Shown here: piece after piece, positions 8,258 through 20,684 of the stretch | Position numbering within the stretch: position 1 is the stretch's first letter | Layout of the letters: every line of letters starts with the position of its first letter | DNA from: Symbiodinium natans | Taxonomy: Eukaryota > Sar > Dinophyceae > Suessiales > Symbiodiniaceae | Direction: 5' to 3' | DNA: 64,000 nucleotides | NCBI GenBank assembly: GCA_905221605.1 | Contig: CAJNDS010000790.1 | Span: 1 to 64,000 of the forward strand | Notes under the pieces: model-generated | Databases searched by the model: none | What the model saw: the letters and a program-made list of their open reading frames with translations, nothing else | What the model was told of the DNA's origin: nothing | Translations under genes and position numbers: made by a program

Positions 8258-10086
8258 TTGTAGGGTTTAGGGTTTAGGGTTTAGGGCCCAGCACCTATAT
8301 TATCATCATACGGGCACCCTTTTTTAAGTTGGTTTGGAAGGGGACCCAGAAACCAAAAAATGGGTGAACGGTACCATGGGGCCACCAAGAAGGGGGCGGA
8401 ATCCGAGGCACTAACAATGTTTTGGGTTTGGACACGTTGGGACTTCTGCGCAGGACACCTTCTGACCGGAGGTGTGACATCGCATCCGGCTCTCCAAGTA
8501 CATCGACCTACGTCAGGAAATCAAAGCACCCTTACTGACACACTGAACCTGGACAAGGGTTTAGGGTTTAGGCTATAGGGTCTCGGTACTTTGGCGGCTG
8601 AAGAAGCTAAGCTGGAAGGACGAACTATAGCCCAAGGGGAGGGTCAGGTCCGTGCGCGCCTCTGTTCCCCTCACCAAGTTCGCAAATCCCCAGCTTATGG
8701 TCATCGCATTCTCGATGCGGCTCGTGTCGTACTCGTCACCATCACGGACGTCCACGAAAATTGCAGCGTCCTTAAGTATCCTCAAACCCTCTATACATGG
8801 TTTAATCGCTCACACTCGGACAAGACAGGCGAGACACACACGATCCGGAGTCCTTCACGTGAAGCCCAGTGTAGGCACAAGGTGACATGGAACAAATGCT
8901 CAAGGGATGGTGACACACGTTACTTCGGCTTGGCAGTCCATCACATGCCTATAAATGGTTTTGTGCCACCCGCCACCATGAATGGCTTAGGGTTTAGGGC
9001 TGAATAAAGTTGAGCCCGAGTTCTCCCCACAGCAAAAAAACACAAAAAAGACATTCGGTGGCTGGCTCGGACACATTCCTAACTATGGGCCATGGGCAGC
9101 ATGCTAAAACTCAAGCTCGGGTATCATCTCCGAAATAGGGTAAAGAATCCCCGGGCCCTAGCCTAGGTATAGGCCTTGGCTAAACCCTTATTGGCCCAAA
9201 AACCCAGGAAATGAAAGTTGAAACTTTCAGAATGAACTACCTTATAAGAAGCCCAAAAGTTGAAAAGTTGGGTTTTGAGCCAGTAAGAACCTCAGAGCCG
9301 GAGAACCCAGACCCCCAATAAGATGCCAACAACCTCTGCGTCTTCCTGCTGACAAAAAGCGGTGTCCCAAAGCGCTTTGGCCGTCTCGGGACTTACCCAT
9401 GTCTTGTCACTGCCATCGTACCTTCGCGATGTGGCTTGGAGAGCTTGGGGGGGGCCTTGAAGGGTTGAAAGGGCCAAGGGTTCAAGGCACCTTTTTGGCG
9501 AAACTAGTCGTCAGTGTACACTAGCCCACCAAGAGTGTCAACCAAAACAATCAAGAAGACATAAGACGCCCTGCCATACCATGCCATACCCTGTTTAGGG
9601 TTTAGGGTTTAGGGTCTAGGGTCGCCCTCTAGGAACAAAACAAGATGTCTGCCTCAAGCCAGTTGTGACCAGTTGTGACCAGTTGCTTTCCAAGGGCTTC
9701 GAGCAGCTCGCTCTGCTCATGCAGCACTCGCTCAGATTCGTCGACGTTGTCTTGCATGAAGACGGCCGCAACCACACCACCAATTCCTTGCACAGAATGT
9801 GCTGCTGCAGGTGTGGCTGCAAAACAGCTTAGGCTCTTGCGCCTTCTGACATGTCAGGGATCCTTTGAAACACGCATACATGAAGCTCGGATCCTCCAAG
9901 CGCGACCCGTGGCAGGGTCTAGGTTGAAGGAACGGACATGCGGGTGAAATTGCCCATTGCTGCCCCTCTTGCTCCTGTAGATTGCGTAGCTTGTCGAAAA
10001 AGCTCTGGTCAAGGGTGAACCACAAGAAGCAAGCAAGCCTGTAGCATATGTGTGTGTGAAAACTGTTTCGATCATCTTTCCTCACT
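8258..10086. other. Non-coding spacer with scattered telomere-like units
   Basis: TTTAGGG runs occur at 8261-8285, 8557-8580, 8985-9000 and 9593-9622. Several ORFs of 60-140 codons overlap in different frames, and none shows domain-like or exon-like sequence. I see no gene. Confidence 0.6.
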
Positions 10087-10095
10087 CTCTCTCTC

Positions 10096-10137
<42 letters not shown>

Positions 10138-10192
10138 GCACGCATAGCCCCCCCCGAAGGGAAGGCTGCCCCTCTCTCTCTCTCTCTCTCTC
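10087..10192. repeat. (CT)n microsatellites
   Basis: Two CT runs (about 10087-10135 and 10169-10190) flank a C-rich interruption. A similar CT run is at about 18378-18422. Confidence 0.9.
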
Positions 10193-10374
10193 GCGGGCAA
10201 CCTTTTCTAAACCAACAAACAAAAATGTAAATATGGCACCATGGCTCCACCATTTTCATCCTCAGCTGCGCTGCTGCAGGACTTCAGGACACTTTTCCGC
10301 AGAGTTGCTTCACCCGCCCTCAAAAAGCACAATCCCACCACGGAGCAGCAGCAACTTTGCTGAATCGAAACCTT

Positions 10375-10520
10375 CCTAAACCCTAAACCCTAAACCCTAA
10401 ACCCTAAGCCCTAAGCCCAAGGCTCGAAGAAGCCAAAACCAGGAAAGCCCCAGCTGTGGCTTGTGCTTCCTTCACAGGGCCGATAACCCTAAACCCTAAA
10501 CCCTAAACCCTAAGCCCCCT
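10375..10520. repeat. Telomere-like CCCTAAA runs
   Basis: CCCTAAA runs at 10375-10412 and 10486-10515 are separated by unique sequence. From 10520 to 11600 I see no gene, only further isolated TTTAGGG and CCCTAAA units. Confidence 0.85.
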
Positions 10521-11602
10521 AAAACCCCCCAACCCCCCCCCCCCCCTAATTCACGCCGTGAGGTTGCAATTCTGGAGTGAAGAATCTTCAGCAAGGTGGC
10601 GAGGGTCACGCTCGCCCGAAGTCAAGGCCCTGCAGCCCTTACTCAGTTGTCCAGTACTTTAGGGTTTAGGGTTTAGGACCTAGGGGTTTTGAAGGTTAAC
10701 CTTTTGGGAATATAAGGGGAATGTATTAACCCAAAAAGGTTAAAGGTTACCTACTCTACTACTAAGCTGAAAAGCCCCCCTCCGCAAAGCTCAAAACCTC
10801 TGCTTGTTTTGGGCCTCATCCTCACTGCAAAGTTTCAGTACTGCAGGACTTTTCTTGTAGGCTTTGTTTAGACTCTTGACCTGAAGGCCTGGCTAAACCC
10901 GAAACCCTGAACCCTAATGCACTCTCACGACTGGTCTGTGCCATGTTTGGGATCTTCGACTCTCACGACTCGGACTTGGGCAGGTGCAATGCCCGCAAGT
11001 CCAAATGTTCGGAGCTTACTTGAACCACTAGCCAATCAACTTACGGGATTTGAAACATTAATTTGGGGTTCAACGAATGACTCCCAGAAGTCTGCACAGC
11101 CGAATTACACCCGAAAATCCGACTGTTCTGACGGAACTGTCCCATGTTCTGCCGCACCTTTTCTGGTTTCGCCGCCCGCGCGGCCCTGCGCGCGCAAAAG
11201 CGCGCGCCGCTGCCTGGAGGCAAACAGAACTCCGAAGCTTGCGTGGTTCTTTTCGCGCCCTCGCCATTCTCGCTACATGATCATGAAGAAACCCTCCAAA
11301 CAACACCCACGACCTCCCACAATTTGGGCTCTATGCCTATAACCCTAAACCCTTTTGCATCCGGGCTTGGGGCAGTCGGCCGGGGATGTAAGTTGCGGAT
11401 CTCAACGCATGACCTTAAACCCTAGACCCTAAACCGGCCATCATTTTCAAGCCTCCAGCTTTTCCATCCTGCAACCTTTAGAATGAAGCCCTCCAATCAG
11501 CCCTCAATGATGACTCCGGGGGGCGCAGCAGGATCAACGATAACTGCGAAAGCATCGAAGAGCTTTCCTCAGGCAAGAGGGGGTGAGCTTAAACAATCAG
11601 AA

Positions 11603-11700
11603 GGTTTAGGGTTTAGGGTTTAGGGTTTAGGGTTTAGGGTTTAGGGTTTAGGGTTTAGGGTTTAGGGTTTAGGGTTTAGGGTTTAGGGTTTAGGGTTTAG
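11603..11700. repeat. (TTTAGGG)n array, about 14 perfect units
   Basis: A perfect head-to-tail TTTAGGG array with no substitution, which suggests recent origin or homogenisation. It is internal, with unique DNA on both sides. Confidence 0.97.
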
Positions 11701-11741
11701 TCAAAAAACTACTGGGAAGGTGGACTTGTGCGGAATAGCTT

Positions 11742-11820
11742 GGGATGTCCCCCCTTATACGTGACAGTCCCTAATCGGGATTATAACAGGGGGAATTATA
11801 CTCCCCATTAAGGACTGCAG
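11742..11820. mobile_element. Fold-back element A, degenerate copy
   Basis: GGGATGTCCCCCCTTATAC and GACAGTCC at the left and AAGGACTGCAG at the right resemble the better copy at 16068-16166, but the right arm is truncated. It begins 42 bases after the telomere-like array. Confidence 0.55.
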
Positions 11821-13165
11821 TTGAGTACTCCAAGTCCAGCAGTGGCGCGGAAGGCGTCTGTGGCTCCTTCTTGTCTGTTCTTGTCTGGGTGAACCAGAAG
11901 CAGGAGCTGCTTGTACCTCGTATTAGCTCCCTGGTGTGCTTTCGTGTGAACATGTGAGCATGTGAGCATATCGCTTCTCTACTTGCCGAGGCCCTTTTCT
12001 CTTCTGCATCCCACAAGCCCATGCCCCGTGACTCTTCATAAGTCTTTCTAGCCAAGAAATATTCAGCTCAAGTGACTGCTGTCGAGCTTGACTCTCGCTG
12101 ATCGCCTCGGGACACCAAGACAGAGGGCATGCTCATCCCACATCCAGCACTACCATTTAGGATCTCTCTCCACTTCACAGCCTTCCCAAAGCACGTGGAT
12201 TTCTACCAAGGGCTGCATTCCTACACAATTCCGTCGGGAGGCTTTCAAGACCGCATGATGCTCGCAGCTCTCGGGACTAGATGGATGCCGGACACGCACG
12301 TGGCTACATGTCGCTATGAGGCGTTTGCGTATGGGCCCATAGGAATATAAAGCACATCGTTGGCCCATGGCTGGCCGATTCATTGCCCATCAGAACTACG
12401 CTGAGTCATGCACGGCAACAAGAGTGGAAGTCAGCACTTCAGCTCAGCTCAAGCTATGAGACTACAGGAATAAGTCATAGTGATAGTATAGTAATTGTGA
12501 TAACCAAAGGAATGATCTAAGTCATTCTAGCAATGATCACAGAAAAAAAACTCATAGCTAAACAAAACTGAAAGGCTGAAACCCTAAACCCTAAAACCCT
12601 GAAACCCTAAACCCTAAACCTTGAAACCCTCCACCTCCAGGGGCAGCAGCATTGTCTCGAAGACATCGGCGGCTTCTGCGATCCATTCCTTGGTTGAATA
12701 GGGTTTAGGCGGTTTAAGGGTTATCGGTTTAGGGTTTAGGGTTTAGGGTTTCGGGTTTAGGGCTTAGGGTCTAGGGAGATCAGCCTTTCTTCGTCAGCGT
12801 CAAGACAAGTGCCCGTTAAGCCGATACCATTTCCCTGTGCTTCAACTTCTGAGAAGCTGGAGACGCAGACAGGCTTCGAAATTCACGATTCGATGGCTAG
12901 CCCTCGACCGTTACGAAAGCTGTTGCCGACAATGCACACGTGGAACTGTGACTGCTTTCAAGTGCCTGAAAATGTTCAAGTCGAAATCAGGGCTACAACT
13001 TGTTGGAGCCCCCAGTCCTAAACCATAAACCCTAAAAACAGCAATGGTCCCAAAACCCCAGCATGCCCAACTGGGCTCGATGGCTTCACGCGCGCCATAT
13101 ACCTTCCCTAAAATGCCCAGCCCACACCTGAACCATGTTGACCCTTTAACCCCCTGGTTCTTCGT
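11821..13165. other. Non-coding spacer
   Basis: Isolated CCCTAAA and TTTAGGG units occur near 12580-12630, 12700-12770 and 13017-13035. No ORF here has convincing coding character. Confidence 0.6.
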
Positions 13166-13269
13166 GGGGAATGAGGGAACTAGGGCCCTTATATATATAT
13201 ATATATACGCGTTAAGGGATTGGCCCTATATATACGTATTAAGGGATTCTGTAGGGTACCTCATTCCCC
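13166..13269. mobile_element. Fold-back element B (MITE-like)
   Basis: The ends GGGGAATGAGG and CCTCATTCCCC are inverted complements about 104 bases apart. Inside are a TA microsatellite and two copies of GTTAAGGGATT / ATTAAGGGATT. Size and structure resemble a non-autonomous miniature inverted-repeat element. No target-site duplication is obvious. Confidence 0.55.
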
Positions 13270-14445
13270 AGCTTGACCCTTTAAACACCAAGCCTTCACG
13301 ATCTGAAAGCAAGATGCAGTCGCGTGCACCTATGACGAAGCCTGTTACGTGGCTGCCAAGTGTCAACGATCTCCTGGCTGCGTCTGAGATTTTGAAGGGC
13401 TTGACTGCACCAAGCTCTAAAACTCACGAAGTCCCACGCCCCTTGCCTGAGAATCCCCAACCCAAGCACTAGCCGCTGGCCGTCACTAGCTCGAAACCCC
13501 AGTGTAGATTCGCCCTTTAGTCTTTAGCATGGCCCCTTACCCTTGTCCAAAAACATCCGAAGTATCGGCCCTTGTCATGCAGGGGGTATACAACGGGCCC
13601 CCAAAGTAAGGGCCGATACTTGGGACGCCAGTGCAGATGACAAGAAGTCCACAACTATCCAAATCTCCTTTGGCGAGAGCGTTCTCTCCGGTAGTGGCCT
13701 CACAATGGATTTATATAGGGCTTAGGGTTTAGGGTTTAGGTTTAGGGTTTAGGGTTTGCTTGAGCCACCGGTTTAGGGTTGAGGGTTTCGGGCTTAGCAT
13801 TTGAAGTTCTTTGAAGTTCTGAACTGTTTCATTCTGTAAGTAAGACATAGACTCCCTACCGCCCCCCCCCCCCCCCAGCCCCGAAAGACGAACCAACCTG
13901 CATGCGCCCCCCAAAGCCCAAACGCGACAATAGCAAGGCCCCAAACACTTCGACGACACTGTCGTTTCTGTTTTTTTTGTTTATTTTTGGGCGGGGATGG
14001 TGCTTCTCAAGTGGCTTACATATGTGAGCGTCCCCAACTGGACCGATATTCAATGCAGCCAACTTTGCTTGCCTCCAACAACACCTCGAAGCCTACGCAA
14101 GCACGAACACAACCACAACTCAATGGCGAGATTCAACCCAAAATCTCCTAAATCCAAACCTAGCACGCTGCAAGATGCCTTGCGTGGAAACCCACCCGAT
14201 CTCTTGTCAGGCGCGGTTTCTCCAGGTTTGGGTCCGGATAGTTTTCGCGTGCCACAGCACAACTTGGTACGGCGGAGCGGCTAGTGTGGTAGGACATGGT
14301 ATAACCGGGTGTCCGTGCAATGTCCGCGGGGGAAGGGGAGATGGAGACCGGGGGAGGAGGGAGGAGGGTGGAGGAAGCTCTTCGGAGCCGCAGGACACAC
14401 GCACACCAAGGAGTTCCAACACAGACTGCAAGTCACAGGCCTTAC

Positions 14446-14513
14446 CCTAAACCCTAAACCCTAAGCCCTAAGCCCTAAACCCTAAACCCTAAACCCTAAA
14501 CCCTAAACCCTAA
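14446..14513. repeat. (CCCTAAA)n run
   Basis: About nine units, two of them CCCTAAG. The 13.3-14.4 kb stretch before it holds no recognisable gene. Its ORFs of 60-142 codons run through telomere-like units or overlap on opposite strands. Confidence 0.92.
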
Positions 14514-14632
14514 ACAGTCACAGGCCTTCGCCCATCGGCACCCCGCGGCCTCAAAGGGGCATCGGACTTGACCTCAGAAGTGATTTTGTGGCTGCGCCGA
14601 CGGAGGCTGGGATTTGCGAGCACGGAGGCAAG

Positions 14633-14904
14633 GTTTAGGGTTTAGGGTTTAGGGTTTAGGGTTTAGGGTTTAGGGTTTAGGGTTTAGGGTTTAGGGTTTA
14701 GGGTTTAGGGTTTAGGGTTTAGGGTTTAGGGTTTAGGGTTTAGGGTTTAGGGTTTAGGGTTAGTGTTTAGGGTTTAGGGTTTAGGGTTTAGGGTTTAGGG
14801 TTTAGGGTTTAGGGTTTAGGGTTTAGGGTTTAGGGTTTAGGGTTTAGGGTTTAGGGTTTAGGGTTTAGGGTTTAGGGTTTAGGGTTTAGGGTTTAGGGTT
14901 TAGG
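14633..14904. repeat. Longest (TTTAGGG)n array, about 38 units
   Basis: 272 bases of TTTAGGG, perfect except for one disturbance (GGTTAGTGTTT) near 14760. It is oriented opposite to the CCCTAAA run that ends 120 bases upstream. Confidence 0.97.
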
Positions 14905-15215
14905 CTGAAGCTTCTGTCTTGCCAGAGTTGCACAGGAAACTGGGCTTCCGAACAACCCTCAGGCCTACATGAAGTGGGGTATATATTTCTTGTACCCCCA
15001 AAAGGACACCAGGTACATACACTCACAAACTTTAAAAAGGAACCTTATATACACTCACCAATAACAGTCATATAAACCCTGCTTCATATGGCTATATGGG
15101 AGCTCGGATGGAGCACCGACTTCTCCCAGGATAGAAGGCCATTCCTCAGGCCCCGGCGCCGGGCTTAGCTTTGGCCTTGGCCAGGGCTGATTGTGCAAAC
15201 GGCCACCCTCCACCC

Positions 15216-15376
15216 AGGGTTTAGGGTTTAGGGTTTAGGGTTTAGGGTTTAGGGTTTAGGGTTTAGGGTTTAGGGTTTAGGGTTTAGGGTTTAGGGTTTA
15301 AGGTTTAGGGTTTAGGGTTTAGGGTTTAGGGTTTAGGGTTTAGGGTTTAGGGTTTAGGGTTTAGGGTTTAGGGTTT
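15216..15376. repeat. (TTTAGGG)n array, about 23 units
   Basis: Perfect except for one T to A change near 15300. Shorter runs follow in the reverse orientation at 15512-15592 and again in the forward orientation at 15712-15745 and 15780-16005. Confidence 0.97.
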
Positions 15377-16067
15377 GAAATTCAAGCTGGTGTTCGGCAG
15401 CCCTGAAGCAGCTGGAACTCCATAGCTTCAAGAACTTCACTTCCCGAGTTTTCGTGGTCTTTTGAAACATGCTTCCTCGGCCCGCCATCGACCCCTGGAC
15501 CCTGAACCCAAAAACCCTAAACCCTAAACCCTCAACCCTAAACCCTAAACCCTAAACCCTAAACCCTCAACCCTAAACCCTAAACCCTAAACGCTTAGAC
15601 CCCCAAGATCAACCAAAATCACGCCCGGGCCTTCGCCAGGCGACTTTGCGCCGGCGTGGAGCCCATAGCCTCCTCGCAGTGAAGCAAGCCTCCTGAGCCC
15701 CGGGTTTGTAGGGTTTAGGGTTTAGGGTTTAGGGTTTAGGGTTTGAGGGAGCCTCCTGAGACCCGGGTTTGTTGGGGCCTGAGGGTTTAAGCGTTTAAGG
15801 GTTTAGGGCGGTTTAGGGTATAGGACTTAGGGTTTTAGGGTTTAGGGTGTAGGGCTTAGGGTTTAGGGGTTTAGGGTTCAGGGCCGTTTAGGGTCTAGGT
15901 TGGGATGTTCCCCCCTTATAAGCCCTTATACACGGAGTCTTGGGTTTATAGGGGTTTAGGGGTTTAGGGTTTAGGGTTTAGGGTTTAGTTTAGGGTTTAG
16001 GGTTCACGTGCTGGTACGTGCCTCCATGCTGCCTTTGCAGCACAGCAGCGGTGTGGCCGCGAAACAT

Positions 16068-16166
16068 GGGGATGCTCCCCCTTAAACGAACAGTCCTTCA
16101 TAGGCATTGTCATAGGGCGGTACTGTAATCTCTAGTAAGGACTGTTAGTATAAGGGGGAACATCCC
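16068..16166. mobile_element. Fold-back element A, best copy (MITE-like)
   Basis: The left arm (16068-16098, starting GGGGATGCTCCCCCTTAAAC) and right arm (16137-16166, ending GGGGGAACATCCC) are inverted complements of about 30 bases enclosing a 38-base centre. A fragment is at 15902-15930 and a degenerate copy at 11742-11820. This is typical of a miniature inverted-repeat transposable element family. Confidence 0.7.
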
Positions 16167-16678
16167 AAGCTAGCAAGCAAGCAAGCAAGCACGAAAATCA
16201 AACACAACAAACGACACCGAAACACAATAATTTAGAGCACAGGGCTTGCATGCATGTCGGGTTCAGGGGTGCGCGTGTTGAGTCTTGTCTTGGCTTTGCG
16301 GGACAGAATGTGTATCGTGCTTCTGTGTACAGAAGTGTATCTACAATTTGAGATCTGTAATTATGCTCTATATACATATATATATACACACACATGTAGC
16401 TGTTACTTGTTTTTTTTGTCTGTGCGGGGGCTTGGGCGGTGGGGGTGGGGGTGGGGTAGAGAAGCGGGGCTTGCCGAAAGAAACCCACACCTAGGAAAGA
16501 ATATTAATAACAATTACCCAGACACGATCGCCACATCGGAAGAAGGACCGTTTAGTTTAGGGTTCGATGGGTTCTTTTCTGCGCTATTCTGTTACACTCG
16601 TTTAGGCACCGACAACCCCAGGTGTCCCTGAAGCAACAGTGAAATTCTGAAGCACTGCCGTTCCAGCCATGCCAAAGA

Positions 16679-16752
16679 ACCCTAAACCCCTACCCTAAAC
16701 CCTAAACCCTAAACCCTAAACCCTAAACCCTAAACCCAAAACCCTAAACCCT
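16679..16752. repeat. (CCCTAAA)n run
   Basis: About nine units. From 16760 to 18650 I see only isolated telomere-like units, a G10-plus run near 18311 and CT microsatellites, and no gene. Confidence 0.9.
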
Positions 16753-18377
16753 GCAAAGCCTAAACGACCCGAAGCTTGTGCCGCCTTCCATTGCCTTGCG
16801 GCACCAGAGTGCCCCATCACTCCAGAGAAGGCGGCCATCGCCCAAGAGCCTCGATGACGCAAAAGGCTTCATTCTCACGGTTTAGGGTTTAGGGTTTAGG
16901 TTTAGGGTTTAGGGTTTAATTCTCATGAAATACCGTGGTTTAGGATATAGGGTTAGGGTTTAGGGTGTAAGGGAACCTATAAACCCTAACAAGAAGGTAT
17001 TGAAGGCCTACCCTGGGCTCCTGGAGTACTTACCGTTCGAGTTTGAACTTTATGCGGTTCTGAGGTGGGCAAAAGAATCTTAGACGACCTGGCGTTCAAA
17101 CCTTGGAAGGCCTGTTAAGAGCTTGGGGTGTTTTGCCACCTGCAACTACGCTGAAGGGATGCAATGTACGTCGACCGAAAGTGCTAAGGAGGATGGAAAC
17201 GGGGGGCGAAACAAACGTGCTCATCTAATGAGGACACCGCGCAGGCGTGACGACTTCCGACCACTTCCGACCACCAATAGACGCCAGGGCTTTTAGGGTT
17301 TAGGGGACCACAAAAAGCCGACAAATTTGTGCGCAAGCACAACATAACTCCATTCTACAACTCTAAGCCCTAAACCCTAAGCCCTAAACCCTTTTTACGC
17401 CATGGAGCGAGCCGTCCCTGGAACACTTCGCCGCTCATCCTTCGCAGCAAAAAGCCCTACATTGTAATCCTTAAGTCCTTATAAGGCTTCTGAGGGTTCC
17501 TAACTTTCGGCTTTGCACAAGACAAGACAAGGGCGGACGCAAGCTACATGGTTCTTGTTGGAGGCTTGGTGAGTGTTCACCGGTTAACGTCTGTGAGCCC
17601 TCTGCGAAACTAGTCCTACGTCTACGTCCCCCTCCAGCCCCCCGAAGTCTTGAAGGAACACATGCGCACGCCGGAGACTTCCAGCGGCAGCGAGGTGCCA
17701 AGGCCATGCATCAACAGGCCTTCGATGACCACCTGGGGGTGTGGGCGTTCGGAGTGCGCTGGAGGGCTTCGGGGCTGTTTTGTTTGGGGTTTAAGCCTTT
17801 TGCCGTTTAGGGCCCAGAGCGGTTAGGGCTTTCGGCTTGGGATCTCGTATATGTAAGTAGGCACGGCTTAAGAGCTTCCGCTTTCCAAGCCCAAATGCGG
17901 CTTTGGAATTTGGAGCTGCTTAAGCCCAAAAATATTCTAAAAGGTCGGCCCCCCTTCAAACCTTTAACCCTACTTTGAAGCCCTAAAGTCATTTTCTAGG
18001 ATGGCCCCTTAAACCCTCTGAACAATATTCCTGAATATGATCCTCTTAAACCCATAAGGGCAAAGTATCCCAAGGACCTACCTAGTTTCTTTTTTTTAAG
18101 AGGGTTCTTAAGGGAGGGAAGTTCAAGGGCCCACGACCCCCTAAGGCTCCCTAAGCTTCCCTAAGGTTCCCCCCTAGGTACCTACCCCCCGATGAACCCC
18201 CAACCCAAAACCCTAAACCCTAAGCCCTAAACCCTTTTGCGAGGCCTCGGTGCCCTCATCATCCTGGTGCTGGACAAGGCTGCTTGTTCTCGATTTTTCG
18301 TAGGAGGAGGCGGGGGGGGGGGGGGGTTCGAGTTTCGGGTTGTAGGGTGGGTTTTCCAGCACGCTTGAAATGGGACG

Positions 18378-18414
<37 letters not shown>

Positions 18415-18649
18415 CCTCTCCCTCCCTACCACATGCAGCGGACGGAACTCACCCGAACAGCCGAACAACAGCGTGGAGCACACCAGCACCAACAGATGAC
18501 AAGCAAGAATCTCTGTTGCCCTCATATGGCAGAATGATCTTTGGTTTTTTTTCTGGGTGGGGGGGGGGGTGGGGCGACACGGGTCAGGTTCTTCAGCAAC
18601 ACACTTTTGCATCCGGGCTTGGGCAGCCAAAACCCTTTTCAAGCACGGA

Positions 18650-20147
18650 CTGAGGCTGCCGGCAACAACTGCCAGTCAAAACACTAAACCCTAAACCCTA
18701 AACCCGATGGCCCCGGCGCCTCCCAAGTTCCTGAGAACGCCTCCTCGGCCCGGGAAAGAAGGCGCTTGCCCGCCACTGCAATGGAGACCCAGCCTCCGGG
18801 AATGCGAGGCTTCGGGTTTAGGGTTTAGGGCTTAGGGTAACCCTAAACTCATAAACCCCCTGAGCCGGGCATTGCAGGGTTTCCTTGCAGCATTTCAGGC
18901 TTTGGGCGGCTTTCAACTTCTCAACACTGGGAGGAATCCCTGCATGTCTCTCTTGCGGAGGAGCCCAAGCGCGCTGCGCTTGCCCTCGCTGCTCTAAACC
19001 CTACACCTCAAACCCTAAACCTTGTTGAACCCAGACACTGCAACCCGAAACCCTATACCCTGAACCCTAACCCTCTCTTCTCCTTTTTCATGAGTTCCAG
19101 TAACGCAAGCAATAGTTTTCACGCGCCCTTGGATGGCATGGACCTCTCTTGGGGTGGCCAGCCGCTGATTCTTGGGAAGTGGCGTTGAATACCCTAGCCC
19201 ACACAAGGTTAACCCTTTTATTTGTGCTTGGATGATATTGATAAATAAATATATATATATATATATATATATATCACTTGTATCACGAAAATGTTAAAGG
19301 ATAACTACCCAGCCCCTAAGTTACCTTTCGGAAGTTTAGAGTTGGCTACCATAAACCTGGAGCTTTGAGAGCTCTCCAGCTCGTCGAACTGCCAGCAGTT
19401 TCTTGACACTAACCTCAAAGCCTCAAAGCCTTGGAAGCACGGAGCAACACAACCCTAACCGAGGTCCTTCATCAGGCCCAGTGCCCACCAGCCGCCGAAA
19501 ATGCAGACGATTGTCTGCTGCTTCCAGCTCTTCTAGGACAGCTCCTGTAGGCCGAGACGTGTCTGAGAGGGCCAAACGCTGGACTAAGATAGGCCTTCGA
19601 CGTTCCTGCAAATGGGTTGCTAGATCCTGCGGCGTCGCTGATGTTTCTGTCTGCAGTTGGAGGGTTGGTGAGTTCTTAGCGTATCTAAGTTCTGGTCATG
19701 GCAGTATAGAAGGCAATTATTGATGGGCGAGATTCGCCTTCGTGAACACACTTGTGTGCTGCATGTGGCAGATGTACCTCAACTCTTGCCACACCCTAAA
19801 CCCTAACCCCCCAAGAAACAGCACCAGTTTGCTGTTCCTTTCAGTCCTCATGTCAAGCCTAAGCAAACAAATCCTCTTAAGCCCTACATCTTCGAAGCAA
19901 CTCCAACCCCCCTCTCCTTCACTCTCGTTAACTAGGGTTCAGGGTTTAGGGTTTCGGGATTAGGGTTTAGGGCACAACCCTAAACCCTAAACCCTAAACC
20001 CTAAACCCTAAACCCAGAGGCTGAGAGTCTCCTGTTGCCAGTCGCTGCGGCAACGCAGCGGAGGTCAGCTCGCGGCCTTTCGGCTTCCGCTTCGGAACCC
20101 CAAAAAGACGCTCTTGAAGCGTTAGATTGAGGATTTGTTGAAAGAGG

Positions 20148-20178
<31 letters not shown>

Positions 20179-20560
20179 GTGCCTGAAACACAGGACATTT
20201 CGCAGGATTTTAAAAGGGAGGATCATAAACAGATATGTTTAAGTTTAAGAGGACCTTTAGAAGAGGATTTTGAAGAGGTGTTGTGAGGCGTCGGGCTGCC
20301 AGCAAAGCAGGAAGCCGGCTGTAGGGCTGTACTCTCTTTGTGGGCGAAGCTGAATGGTCCGCATGGGGGTTTACGAATATAGGGGGCCATAGTAGGATTC
20401 CCTTGTAATAAGGACCCCGCCCCCCCCCCCCCCCTCTTCAAGTGTTTTTTGGACTATGGCTGCCTATTGCCGCCCAGAGTTTGCCCATGCCCAAGCTGTG
20501 GGAAGTGCTGGGTGGTGCTGACAAGGGCGGCATCGTGGTGCGGCAAGGCCCCCATTCATG
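18650..20560. other. Non-coding spacer with small telomere-like runs
   Basis: CCCTAAA or TTTAGGG runs occur at 18683-18702, 18816-18838, 19935-19975 and 19977-20014. There is a TA microsatellite at 19247-19274 and an A24-plus run near 20154-20178. No convincing gene is seen. Confidence 0.6.
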
Positions 20561-20561
20561 G

Positions 20562-20684
20562 TTTAGGGTTTCGGGTTTAGGGTTTAGGGTTTGGGGTTTA
20601 GGGTTTAGGGTTTAGGGTTTGGGGTTTGGGGTTTGGGGTTTAGGGTTTAGGGTTTGGGGTTTAGGGTTTAGGGTTTAGGGTGGG
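20562..20684. repeat. Degenerate TTTAGGG / TTTGGGG array
   Basis: TTTAGGG units are mixed with TTTGGGG units, the Tetrahymena-like variant. This mixture is not seen in the other arrays of the window. Confidence 0.9.

Noticed and set aside
14633-14904. True telomere
   Set aside because: Flanked by unique sequence on both sides, with arrays in both orientations nearby.
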